From Pseudomonadota bacterium (GTDB lineage Bacteria > Pseudomonadota > Alphaproteobacteria > Rhizobiales > Xanthobacteraceae), in contig JAFAFP010000242.1 of the NCBI GenBank assembly GCA_023423415.1, forward strand, positions 1 through 9,223: DNA of 9,223 nt, given 5' to 3'. The position numbers and the translations under genes are program-made. Within the stretch, counting starts at the first letter, position 1. Each line of letters starts with the position of its first letter. This document shows positions 1 to 6,048 of this stretch, in pieces. The notes under the pieces were generated by a model, which did not search any database, was not told the DNA's origin, and was given only the letters and a program-made list of their open reading frames with translations.

Positions 1-345
1 GCTCTCACCTATGCGACCGAAAGCATGCGCCTCACCACGCGGCTGATGCAACTTGCCTCATGGCTGTTGCTGCATCGTGCCGTGAAGGAGGGCGAGATGT
101 CGCTCTCGCAGGTCAATCAGGAAAAGACGAAGGTGAAACTGTCGCCGACGTTTTCCGCCGATGAAGAGACGCTGGGTCTTCTCCCGGAGTCGTTGGTGGA
201 TCTGATCCGCCGTTCGATGGTGCTCGCCGATCAGGTTCGACGGCTTGACGCCACGATCCATGCGCCGGCCGATGCGCCGCTGGCGGTCAGCAATCCGGTC
301 GTGGATCAGATCGGTCTGCTCAAGGCGGCCTTCGAAGGCCGCTGA
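1..345 (+). CDS. rcdA: DUF1465 / RcdA-like protein, 3' portion (5' end outside window)
   Basis: The frame is open from the first base and ends at a TGA at 343-345, giving the last 114 residues. It reads through an internal Met at base 25 preceded by in-frame codons for ALTYATES, so the true start lies upstream. The segment TESMRLTTRLMQLASWLLLH, followed by HRAVKEGEMS, is what I recall of the DUF1465 family, whose founder is Caulobacter RcdA, an adaptor-like factor in ClpXP degradation of the cell-cycle regulator CtrA. Family members are roughly 160-180 residues, so about a third is missing. RcdA forms a helical-bundle dimer with a flexible tail. The helical first half and the proline/alanine-rich stretch DATIHAPADAPLA near the C-terminus fit that. 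It converges on the next gene with only 21 nt between stops. Family assignment is fairly secure; the exact cell-cycle role in this species is inferred. Confidence 0.8.
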   Translation, partial: ALTYATESMRLTTRLMQLASWLLLHRAVKEGEMSLSQVNQEKTKVKLSPTFSADEETLGLLPESLVDLIRRSMVLADQVRRLDATIHAPADAPLAVSNPVVDQIGLLKAAFEGR

Positions 346-366
346 ACGTCTGCGCTCCCGGCGGAC

Positions 367-1242
367 TTATTTGGCCGATTGAGACCGATACCAGTCGTGT
401 ATGTCCTCGGCGGTTGCGAACCACACGCCGTCGTGGCTCGCGAAATAATCGTAGGCCTGTTCGAAATACTTGATCCGGTGCGGAACGCCGGTGATGTAGG
501 GATGCACGCTGATCGGCATCACGCGCGCTGACGTTGCGCCGTCGAGATAGAGCCGGTCGAACTGATCCTTCATCCGCTGCAGCCAGACGTCCGATGTGTG
601 GTGGTGCGCGACCATCATCGGAAGATCGCCGGTCTCGAGCGAGAACGGCATCGCGACCAGCGGGCCAGCCTTGGTGTGCATGGTCACCGGCTGCTCATCC
701 ATCGACCAGTCGGCGACATATTCGTAGCCTTCCTCGGCGAGCAGATCGAGCGTGTCGTAGGTTTCGACCAGGCCCGGTCCGAGCCAGCCTTTCGGCGCTT
801 TGCCGGTGTAAGCCGCCAACAGATCGCGCGTCTCACGGATGACCGCACGCTGATCCGGCGCGGTCGTCAGCGCACCCTGCACAACACCGTGGCCGACGAA
901 TTCCCATTTCGCATCAAGCATGGCGCGGGCGATCGGCTCGTATGTCTGGCACAGCCGGGCATTGACCGCGGCAGAGGCGCGGATGTTGCGCGATGCGAGC
1001 GCTTCGAGAATGCGCCAGAAGCCGACCCGCATGCCGAATTCGTGCCATGACCAGTTCTGCACATCCGGAATTGGCGTCGCGCCCTGTGGCGCCTGCACAT
1101 ACTGCCGGACAATCGGCTTCTGAATATCCCATTCCTCGACACTGACGACCGTGTAGATCGCAACCCGTGCGCCGCCCGGCAGAGACCATTTGTCGCGATG
1201 AGGCAATGGCGAAAAATCGAAGCGCTCATTGGGCAATTTCAT
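367..1242 (-). CDS. Polysaccharide deacetylase superfamily hydrolase (PuuE/CE4-like)
   Basis: A 291-residue cytoplasmic-looking protein with no signal peptide. It fits the NodB/CE4 TIM-barrel hydrolases of the PuuE-like branch (allantoinase, cyclic imide hydrolase, peptidoglycan deacetylase relatives), which cleave C-N bonds in amides and cyclic amides. Visible landmarks are GGARVAIYTVVSVEEWD (23-39, where CE4 enzymes have TFDDG), WEFVGHG (113-119), KGWLGPGLVETYDTLDLL (151-168) and SVHPYITGVPHR (245-256). The usual second metal His of motif 2 is Gln (HGVVQ, 118-122) and the usual Asp pair is Glu-Glu (36-37), so metal binding may differ from classical CE4. I chose the start at 1242 (MKLPNERFDF) because homology begins there. 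An in-frame ATG at 1302 and a much longer open frame upstream run antisense through the neighbouring gene and look non-coding. It is divergent from a Bug/TctC-type binding-protein gene, suggesting one catabolic module. The substrate is unknown. Confidence 0.86.
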   Translation of the reverse strand: MKLPNERFDFSPLPHRDKWSLPGGARVAIYTVVSVEEWDIQKPIVRQYVQAPQGATPIPDVQNWSWHEFGMRVGFWRILEALASRNIRASAAVNARLCQTYEPIARAMLDAKWEFVGHGVVQGALTTAPDQRAVIRETRDLLAAYTGKAPKGWLGPGLVETYDTLDLLAEEGYEYVADWSMDEQPVTMHTKAGPLVAMPFSLETGDLPMMVAHHHTSDVWLQRMKDQFDRLYLDGATSARVMPISVHPYITGVPHRIKYFEQAYDYFASHDGVWFATAEDIHDWYRSQSAK

Positions 1243-1313
1243 AGCTGATCCGTCTTTGGCATGCGGCCTGAATGGAATAGTCGCGCTTGACGTGCTGAGC
1301 ATGTCACCTGCAG

Positions 1314-1331
1314 TATCAAGTGATATATCAC
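1314..1331. promoter_or_regulatory. Overlapping palindromes, candidate operator in divergent region
   Basis: GTGATATATCAC at 1320-1331 is a perfect 12-bp palindrome. It overlaps a second inverted repeat, TATCA-AG-TGATA, at 1314-1325. The region therefore holds three alternating half-sites: TATCA, TGATA, TATCA. It lies 19 bp upstream of the ribosome binding site of the solute-binding protein gene and about 70 bp upstream of the hydrolase start, where a regulator could control both. The half-site spacing (N4) does not fit a Crp/Fnr site. A GntR-type or similar dimeric repressor is a guess. No regulator gene sits beside it. Confidence 0.5.
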
Positions 1332-1349
1332 AAGCAACTATACGTCTAT

Positions 1350-1356
1350 GGGAGGG
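1350..1356 (+). promoter_or_regulatory. Strong Shine-Dalgarno for the solute-binding protein gene
   Basis: GGGAGGG is followed by several in-frame ATGs. The spacing is 6 nt to the ATG at 1363 and 3 nt to the ATG at 1360. The ATG at 1348 overlaps the site. The site therefore decides in favour of 1363 (or less likely 1360) over the longer 1348 start, and 1363 gives a clean signal peptide. Confidence 0.75.
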
Positions 1357-1362
1357 ATAATG

Positions 1363-2325
1363 ATGCGAATGTTCAAATTCGCCGTTGCTGCTGCAGTTCT
1401 CGCTTCGCTGACGGGAGTTGCGCAAGCGCAATGGCCAACCCGTCCGGTCCAGTTCATCGTTCCGCTCGCTGCCGGCGGCACCGCCGACGGCGTCGCGCGC
1501 GTGGTCGCCGAGAAACTGTCCGACCTTTGGGGACAGCGCGTCTATGTCGAGAACAAGCCCGGCGGCAACACCATGATCGGCACCGATGCGGTGGCGAAGT
1601 CCGCTCCCGACGGTTACACGCTCGGTCTTGGCGTGATCACCTCGCATGCCGCCAATCAATTCGTGTTCGACAAGATCCCTTACGACCCCGAGCGCAGCTT
1701 CTCCTCGATCACGCTGCTGGCAAAGAGCCCGATCTTTCTGATCGTGCATCCCTCGGTCCCGGCCAAGAACGTTCAGGAATTCATCGCCTACGCCAAAGCC
1801 AACCCAGACAAACTCTCGTTCGCAACGACCGGGCATGGTTCGTCATTCCATCTGGCGACGGAGCAGTTCACGCAGCATACCGGCATCAAGATGGTTCATG
1901 TGCCCTACAAGGGCATGGGCGCGGCGGTGGTCGATCTGCTGTCGGGCAATGTCCAGGTCGCGCTCGATGTTTCGACGCTCGCTCAGGTTCGCGACGGCAA
2001 GCTGAAAGCGCTGGGCGTCGTCGGCGAGAAGCGCTTCGAGGGTGCGCCGGATATTCCGTCCTTCGCCGAACAGGGCGTCCCGGGCATCGAGGCCATCACC
2101 TGGCTGAGCCTGCATGCGCCGGCCGGGCTGCCGGCCGACCTGCAAAAGAAGATCAGCGAGGACGTGAACCGCGTTCTGCAGATGCCGGACGTGCGAGAGA
2201 GGATGCTGAAGATGAGCTATGTCGCCGCCGGCGGCACGCCGGCCGAGCTTGACGCCTTCCTCGCCGCCGAACGCCAGAAGGTCAGCGCGATCGTCAAAAA
2301 GGCGGGCATCAAGGTCAACAATTGA
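1363..2325 (+). CDS. Bug/TctC-family periplasmic solute-binding protein
   Basis: A 320-residue secreted binding protein of the Bug (TctC, tripartite tricarboxylate transporter receptor) family. Residues 1-22 form a signal peptide with a basic start, a hydrophobic core and a VAQA cleavage motif before QWPTRPVQ. The mature start PTRPVQFIVPLAAGGTADG, the ENKPGGNTMIGTD block (63-75), APDGYTL (81-87) and HVPYKGMG (169-176) are family hallmarks. In the family, two loops grip a carboxylate of the ligand through water and backbone contacts; ligands include citrate, nicotinate, aspartate and aromatic acids. No TctA/TctB membrane genes are present, so it is an orphan receptor here, as is common for the expanded Bug families of proteobacteria. 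It is transcribed away from the PuuE-like hydrolase gene and ends in a strong terminator. The ligand cannot be told from sequence; a substrate shared with the hydrolase is inferred. Confidence 0.92.
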   Translation: MRMFKFAVAAAVLASLTGVAQAQWPTRPVQFIVPLAAGGTADGVARVVAEKLSDLWGQRVYVENKPGGNTMIGTDAVAKSAPDGYTLGLGVITSHAANQFVFDKIPYDPERSFSSITLLAKSPIFLIVHPSVPAKNVQEFIAYAKANPDKLSFATTGHGSSFHLATEQFTQHTGIKMVHVPYKGMGAAVVDLLSGNVQVALDVSTLAQVRDGKLKALGVVGEKRFEGAPDIPSFAEQGVPGIEAITWLSLHAPAGLPADLQKKISEDVNRVLQMPDVRERMLKMSYVAAGGTPAELDAFLAAERQKVSAIVKKAGIKVNN

Positions 2326-2356
2326 GCCGATGCCGGTAACAGGCAGGCTGAAATGC

Positions 2357-2389
2357 AAAAAGGCGCCCCCCGAAGAGGGCGCCTTTTTT
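2357..2389. terminator. Strong bidirectional intrinsic terminator
   Basis: A perfect 12-bp stem, AAAAAGGCGCCC (2357-2368) with GGGCGCCTTTTT (2377-2388), closes an 8-nt loop and runs into T6 on the top strand and T5 on the bottom strand. It sits between the converging binding-protein gene and rpmE and should terminate both. Confidence 0.92.
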
Positions 2390-2424
2390 GTATCTGTGGA
2401 CGGACCAGGCTGGTCCGCCGGAAC

Positions 2425-2661
2425 TCACTTCTTGTCGTCTTCCTTGAGGAAGCCAGAGAACTTCTTCTGGAAGCGCGACAGGCGGCCGCCGCGATCGAGC
2501 AGCTGCTGCGAACCACCGGTCCAGGCCGGATGCGACTTCGGATCGATGTCGAGCGCCATCGTGTCGCCGTCCTTGCCCCAGGTGGAGCGGGTGATGAATT
2601 CGCTACCATCGGTCATTTTGACGGTGATGGTGTGGTAGTTCGGGTGGATATCGGACTTCAT
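2425..2661 (-). CDS. rpmE: 50S ribosomal protein L31, cysteine-free (zinc-independent) form
   Basis: A 78-residue ribosomal protein of the large subunit, part of the bridge between the subunits. It starts MKSDIHPNYHTITVKMTDG and carries TRSTWGKDGD and LDIDPKSHPAWTGG, both typical of alphaproteobacterial L31, then a basic RLSRFQKKF and a charged tail. I chose the start at 2661 because the family begins with MK-x-x-IHP; an in-frame ATG at 2685 would add eight atypical residues. There are no cysteines, so the CxxC zinc ribbon of the C+ form is absent. The gene is monocistronic, with its own promoter at 2727-2755 and a terminator beyond its 3' end. Assignment is very secure. Confidence 0.97.
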   Translation of the reverse strand: MKSDIHPNYHTITVKMTDGSEFITRSTWGKDGDTMALDIDPKSHPAWTGGSQQLLDRGGRLSRFQKKFSGFLKEDDKK

Positions 2662-2726
2662 GACAGGGAACCCCGGCGGTTTCACACCGCGCTGACCGGA
2701 TTGACGGTTTGATGAAATTCGCGGGG

Positions 2727-2755
2727 TCTATAACCCAAGCGCCCTCAGGGGGCAA
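2727..2755 (-). promoter_or_regulatory. Candidate sigma-70 promoter of rpmE
   Basis: Read leftwards, the bottom strand has a -35 TTGCCC (2750-2755) and a -10 TATAGA (2727-2732) with a 17-nt spacer. It lies about 66 nt upstream of the rpmE start at 2661. Spacing is ideal and the boxes are good for a high-GC genome. I could not find an equally convincing promoter for the divergent ABC exporter. Confidence 0.6.
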
Positions 2756-2826
2756 GTTTGACGGATTCCAGCTTGCCCGGGGGGCTTTCGCGCGGCATTC
2801 ACAGGGCGCAATAGCCGGAGATGATC

Positions 2827-4641
2827 ATGGCCCTGGTGGCGGATAGTGGAAAGAGCGGAGAGATGGACGGGGCGGCCTCGCAGCGGGCGGAAACCGGGCG
2901 TCGATCGTCGCTGAAGCCGCTGCGGCTGCTGGTTCCCTATGTCCTGCGCTACCGCATGCGCGCTTTGGGTGCTTTTGTCGCCTTGGTCTCGGCCGCCCTG
3001 GCCACCCTGGCCGTGCCTGTCGCTGTCCGGCGGATGATCGATTTCGGCTTCAGCGGCGAGCGCTCGCTGATCGATAATTATTTCGGGGTCATGATCGGCG
3101 TCGTGTTCGTGCTGGCGATGGCCAGCGCGTTCCGCTTCTACCTCGTGACCACGCTCGGAGAGCGGATCGTGTCCGATCTGCGCGAGCAGACTTTCGCCCA
3201 CCTCACCACCCTGTCGCCGGCCTTCTTCGATCGAGGGCAGACCGGCGAAATGATGTCGCGCCTCACCGCCGACACCACCCAGATCAAGGCTGCGGTTGGC
3301 GCGTCCGTCTCCGTCGCCTTGCGCAATCTGGTGCTGTTTCTCGGCGCCGGCGCGATGATGGTGATCACCAGCCCGCGGCTGTCGCTGTTTGTGCTCGCGG
3401 CCATTCCCGTCATCGTGCTGCCGCTGGTGGCGTTCGGACGGGCGGTGCGGAAGCGCTCGCGACTGGCGCAGGATTCATTGGCCGAGGCATCGGCTTATGC
3501 GGCGGAAACGATCGGCGCCGTTCGTACCGTGCAGGCCTTCACCAGCGAAGCTGATGCGGCGAAGCGCTTCGGTGGTGCGGTGGAAACCGCGTTCCAGGCG
3601 GCGCGGCAATCGACGTTGTCGCGGTCGATCCTCACCGCCATCGGCATCTTCCTGGTCTTCGCCAGCGTCGTGACCGTGCTGTGGGTCGGCGCGAAAGACG
3701 TGCTGGCCGGTGACATGACGCCGGGCCGTCTCGGCCAATTCCTGCTCTACGCGGTATTCGCCGCAGGCGCTCTCGGCGAACTCAGTCAGGTGTGGGGCGA
3801 GGTGCAGCAGGCGTCCGGCGCCGCCGAACGGCTGTTCGAGATTCTCGCGATCAAGCCTGAGGTGAAAGCGCCCGCACATCCCGCGCCGCTGCCGCTCCCG
3901 GCGCGCGGCGAGATCGCGTTCGAGGACGTGCGCTTCCGCTATCCAACGCGGCCGGAAACGTCGGCGCTGGAGGGCGTGTCGTTCCGCATCACACCGGGCG
4001 AGAAAGTTGCGATCGTTGGGCCGTCCGGCTCCGGAAAGAGCACGATCTTCAATCTGATCCTGCGCTTCTACGATCCCGAGGCTGGACGCGTCACGTTTGA
4101 CGGCGTGACGATTGCCGATGCCGATCCGGTCGAGCTTCGCCGCCGGATCGCACTGGTGCCTCAGGAAGCAGCGATCTTCGCGGCGTCCATTCGCGACAAC
4201 ATCGCGTTCGGCAAGCCGGATGCAACGGATGCCGAGATCGAGCGGGCCGCGGAGATGGCCGCTGCAACCGAATTCATTCGCCGTTTGCCGCAAGGCTTTG
4301 CGACGATGATCGGCGAACGCGGGATCACGTTGTCCGGCGGTCAGCGTCAGCGCATCGCCATCGCGCGCGCGATTTTACGCGATGCGCCGCTGCTGCTGCT
4401 GGATGAAGCGACCTCGTCGCTCGATGCCGCGAGCGAGACTCTGGTGCAGGAAGCACTCGAGCATTCGATGACCGGACGCACGACACTGGTGATCGCCCAT
4501 CGTTTGGCGACGGTGCTGTCATGCGATCGCATCATCGTCCTGGATCACGGCCGGATCGTCGAACAGGGCACGCACGAGCAACTTGTGGCGGCGGGCGGGC
4601 TCTATGCGAGACTGGCGCAACTGCAATTCAGTGCTGGCTGA
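2827..4641 (+). CDS. MsbA-related ABC exporter, fused permease and ATPase
   Basis: A 604-residue half-transporter of the ABCB/MsbA type, expected to work as a homodimer in the inner membrane and export a lipid or hydrophobic compound. An N-terminal cytosolic stretch (1-35) is followed by six membrane segments between about 45 and 320, then the nucleotide-binding domain from about 360. It has Walker A GPSGSGKST (398-406), a Q-loop VPQEAAIF (Q446), signature LSGGQ (502-506), Walker B LLLLDE (522-527) and an H-loop His at 558. All catalytic residues are intact. It resembles the alphaproteobacterial MsbA-related family (TIGR02204 as I recall) rather than true MsbA. I chose ATG 2827 because GGAG at 2817-2820 lies 6 nt upstream, while it abuts the alternative ATG 2821. 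No partner gene or accessory factor is adjacent; the substrate is unknown. Confidence 0.93.
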   Translation: MALVADSGKSGEMDGAASQRAETGRRSSLKPLRLLVPYVLRYRMRALGAFVALVSAALATLAVPVAVRRMIDFGFSGERSLIDNYFGVMIGVVFVLAMASAFRFYLVTTLGERIVSDLREQTFAHLTTLSPAFFDRGQTGEMMSRLTADTTQIKAAVGASVSVALRNLVLFLGAGAMMVITSPRLSLFVLAAIPVIVLPLVAFGRAVRKRSRLAQDSLAEASAYAAETIGAVRTVQAFTSEADAAKRFGGAVETAFQAARQSTLSRSILTAIGIFLVFASVVTVLWVGAKDVLAGDMTPGRLGQFLLYAVFAAGALGELSQVWGEVQQASGAAERLFEILAIKPEVKAPAHPAPLPLPARGEIAFEDVRFRYPTRPETSALEGVSFRITPGEKVAIVGPSGSGKSTIFNLILRFYDPEAGRVTFDGVTIADADPVELRRRIALVPQEAAIFAASIRDNIAFGKPDATDAEIERAAEMAAATEFIRRLPQGFATMIGERGITLSGGQRQRIAIARAILRDAPLLLLDEATSSLDAASETLVQEALEHSMTGRTTLVIAHRLATVLSCDRIIVLDHGRIVEQGTHEQLVAAGGLYARLAQLQFSAG

Positions 4642-4650
4642 CCGCTGCGT

Positions 4651-4681
4651 CTGTCATGGCCGGACAGCCTCGCCATGACAG
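4651..4681. terminator. 10-bp hairpin between converging genes, probable bidirectional terminator
   Basis: CTGTCATGGC (4651-4660) pairs perfectly with GCCATGACAG (4672-4681) around an 11-nt loop. It sits between the stops of the ABC exporter and the Crp-like gene. Neither side has a U-run, so termination may be inefficient or Rho-assisted. The GTCATGGCCGG core resembles small dispersed palindromic repeats seen between genes in Bradyrhizobiaceae. Confidence 0.55.
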
Positions 4682-4687
4682 AGCGAT

Positions 4688-5407
4688 CTAGATGTTCATA
4701 TCCTTGAAATGCAGATAGGTCGGGTCGAAGCCTGCCAGGTTCTTGAGACCTTCCCAGTCCAGGATCTCGATCATCTGCGGATCGCGACCGATCAGGTTCT
4801 GCGCTTTTAGCGTCTGCAATGTCTTGTTGACGTGCACGAGCGACAAGCCGGTCGCATCGGCGATGTCGGTTTGAGTGATGTAGAACCGCACCGGCTTGCC
4901 AGGTTCGGCGAGGCCGACTGCGCGCATCCGCACGTATTGTTCGCAGATCAGATGCGCCATCCGTTCCGGCGCACTGCGGCGTCCGGCGTTCACGATGTTC
5001 ATGTTCAGTATCGCGGTGTCGACGAGCGAGTCGCGCCATAGTGTGTAGGCGAGATTCGGATAAGTTTCGCAGAGTTTCTGGATCGATTCATGCGGAATAT
5101 GCGCAAGCTCGCATCGCGTCACAGCGCCGATGCCGTGATCCAGCTTCTTCAGGACGTAACTGTAGATGTCGGAGATGTCGCCGGGAAACTGGAACACTAG
5201 AATCTGACGTCGCCCGCCCTTCAGTATCTTATAGCGACAGGCAACGCCGGACAGGATGACGGTCGAATGCGTCGGCATGCTGCCGTCAGAGGCGATGTCG
5301 CGCCCGCGCTCGACAACGCGTGTGCTGCTGATCGCTGCGAGTAAAGCTGATTGCTCGTGATCGGACAACGAATGGAGTGCTTGCAGCTTACGAATAAGGA
5401 CATGCAT
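4688..5407 (-). CDS. Crp/Fnr-family transcriptional regulator
   Basis: A 239-residue DNA-binding regulator with an N-terminal cyclic-nucleotide-binding-like barrel (about 15-110, with GGRRQILVFQFPGDISD at 64-80), a dimerisation helix (about 115-140) and a C-terminal winged helix. The recognition region is TQTDIADATGLSLVHVNKTL (178-197). The four cysteines (57, 99, 113, 155) are scattered and there is no N-terminal cluster, so it is not an Fnr-type iron-sulphur sensor. The cAMP-contact Arg-Ser/Thr pattern of true CRP is also absent, so the ligand is unknown and it may have none. The start at 5407 has no good Shine-Dalgarno and is the only sensible one. A candidate EcfG promoter lies just upstream, which would place it in the general stress response. 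Targets are unknown. Confidence 0.9.
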   Translation of the reverse strand: MHVLIRKLQALHSLSDHEQSALLAAISSTRVVERGRDIASDGSMPTHSTVILSGVACRYKILKGGRRQILVFQFPGDISDIYSYVLKKLDHGIGAVTRCELAHIPHESIQKLCETYPNLAYTLWRDSLVDTAILNMNIVNAGRRSAPERMAHLICEQYVRMRAVGLAEPGKPVRFYITQTDIADATGLSLVHVNKTLQTLKAQNLIGRDPQMIEILDWEGLKNLAGFDPTYLHFKDMNI

Positions 5408-5440
5408 CGGTCATCGTTGATTGTTGCGGAATGCACATTC

Positions 5441-5465
5441 AACGGCGCGCCCCGCAGAAAGTTCC
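5441..5465 (-). promoter_or_regulatory. Candidate EcfG (general stress sigma) promoter of the Crp-like gene
   Basis: On the bottom strand GGAAC (5461-5465) and CGTT (5441-5444) are separated by 16 nt, matching the GGAAC-N16/17-CGTT consensus known for the alphaproteobacterial PhyR-NepR-EcfG system. The CGTT ends 33 nt before the ATG, giving a short leader of plausible length. The match is exact but short, so chance occurrence is possible; its position directly before a regulator gene favours it. Confidence 0.55.
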
Positions 5466-5548
5466 ATGCGGGAACTATCTACGGGGCCGGTGGTTACGAA
5501 ACTGATTGTGTCTTTTGACGTAGTGGCATTTGAGCGGAGGTGGGGCAA

Positions 5549-6013
5549 TCAGAGCGCCGACGGCCGCCATGTCATCATGTAAACCGGCGCGCCCGATCTG
5601 CGGTTCACATCATCGCCGGCGATGATGAAGCCGCACTTTTCGTAGAAGGCGATCGCAGGTGCATTGTCCCGGTTGACGTGCAGATAGACACCGTCGCGGC
5701 TGATCGTCTTGGCAGCGTCGATCAGCGCTTTGCCGACGCCCATTTTCTGTGCTTCCGGCGCAACCGCAATCTGATCGAGATAGCCGGTACGCGGCGATAC
5801 GACGACAAACCCGGCGAGGGGGCCTGAGTGGAGTTGAGCGACTACGATTTTTGAATCGAGCTGCAGCGTGCGCCAGTGATCGCGAAACCAGTCGATGCGT
5901 TTGGAGAATTCGATTTGCGGGTAAGCCAGTTGCCAAGCGCGTTGCCAAAGGGCGAAGGCTTCGTTCTGCTCGGATGGCTGGTAAGGCCGCAGCTTGATCG
6001 TCGCCTGCGACAT
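5549..6013 (-). CDS. GNAT-family N-acetyltransferase
   Basis: A 154-residue protein with the GNAT fold, which transfers an acyl group from acyl-CoA to an amine. Motif A is visible as LDQIAVAPEAQKMGVGKALI (79-98), with the Q-x-x-G-x-G pyrophosphate loop at 89-94. It is followed by the motif B-like segment NAPAIAFYEKCGF (117-129). The length is standard for a single domain. The start at 6013 is set by GGAGG at 6020-6024, six nt upstream. It lies 35 nt downstream of the MotB-like gene with no terminator between, so it is probably the last gene of that transcript. The acceptor is unknown; a small molecule or a protein N-terminus are both possible. Confidence 0.88.
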   Translation of the reverse strand: MSQATIKLRPYQPSEQNEAFALWQRAWQLAYPQIEFSKRIDWFRDHWRTLQLDSKIVVAQLHSGPLAGFVVVSPRTGYLDQIAVAPEAQKMGVGKALIDAAKTISRDGVYLHVNRDNAPAIAFYEKCGFIIAGDDVNRRSGAPVYMMTWRPSAL

Positions 6014-6019
6014 GGATCG

Positions 6020-6024
6020 CCTCC
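6020..6024 (-). promoter_or_regulatory. Shine-Dalgarno GGAGG of the GNAT gene
   Basis: GGAGG on the bottom strand, 6 nt before the ATG at 6013. It fixes the GNAT start and allows efficient translation from a transcript coming from the MotB-like gene. Confidence 0.8.
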
Positions 6025-6048
6025 AACCCGTTGCAGCAGGCGTGAATG

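Noticed and set aside
1320..1331. Crp/Fnr binding site
   Set aside because: GTGA and TCAC are only 4 nt apart, whereas Crp sites need 6 nt between TGTGA and TCACA.
1243..1836. Leftward open frame extending the hydrolase N-terminus by almost 200 codons through the binding-protein gene
   Set aside because: It is antisense to a well-supported signal-peptide-bearing gene, has no family-like sequence, and the hydrolase family begins at MKLPNERF. It is a by-product of high GC.
2357..2389. Riboswitch or attenuator before rpmE
   Set aside because: It lies downstream of both flanking genes, so it is a shared terminator and not a leader element.
4688..5407. Fnr- or FixK-type oxygen regulator
   Set aside because: No N-terminal cysteine cluster and no FixK-like context such as cytochrome oxidase genes. 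The four cysteines are scattered.
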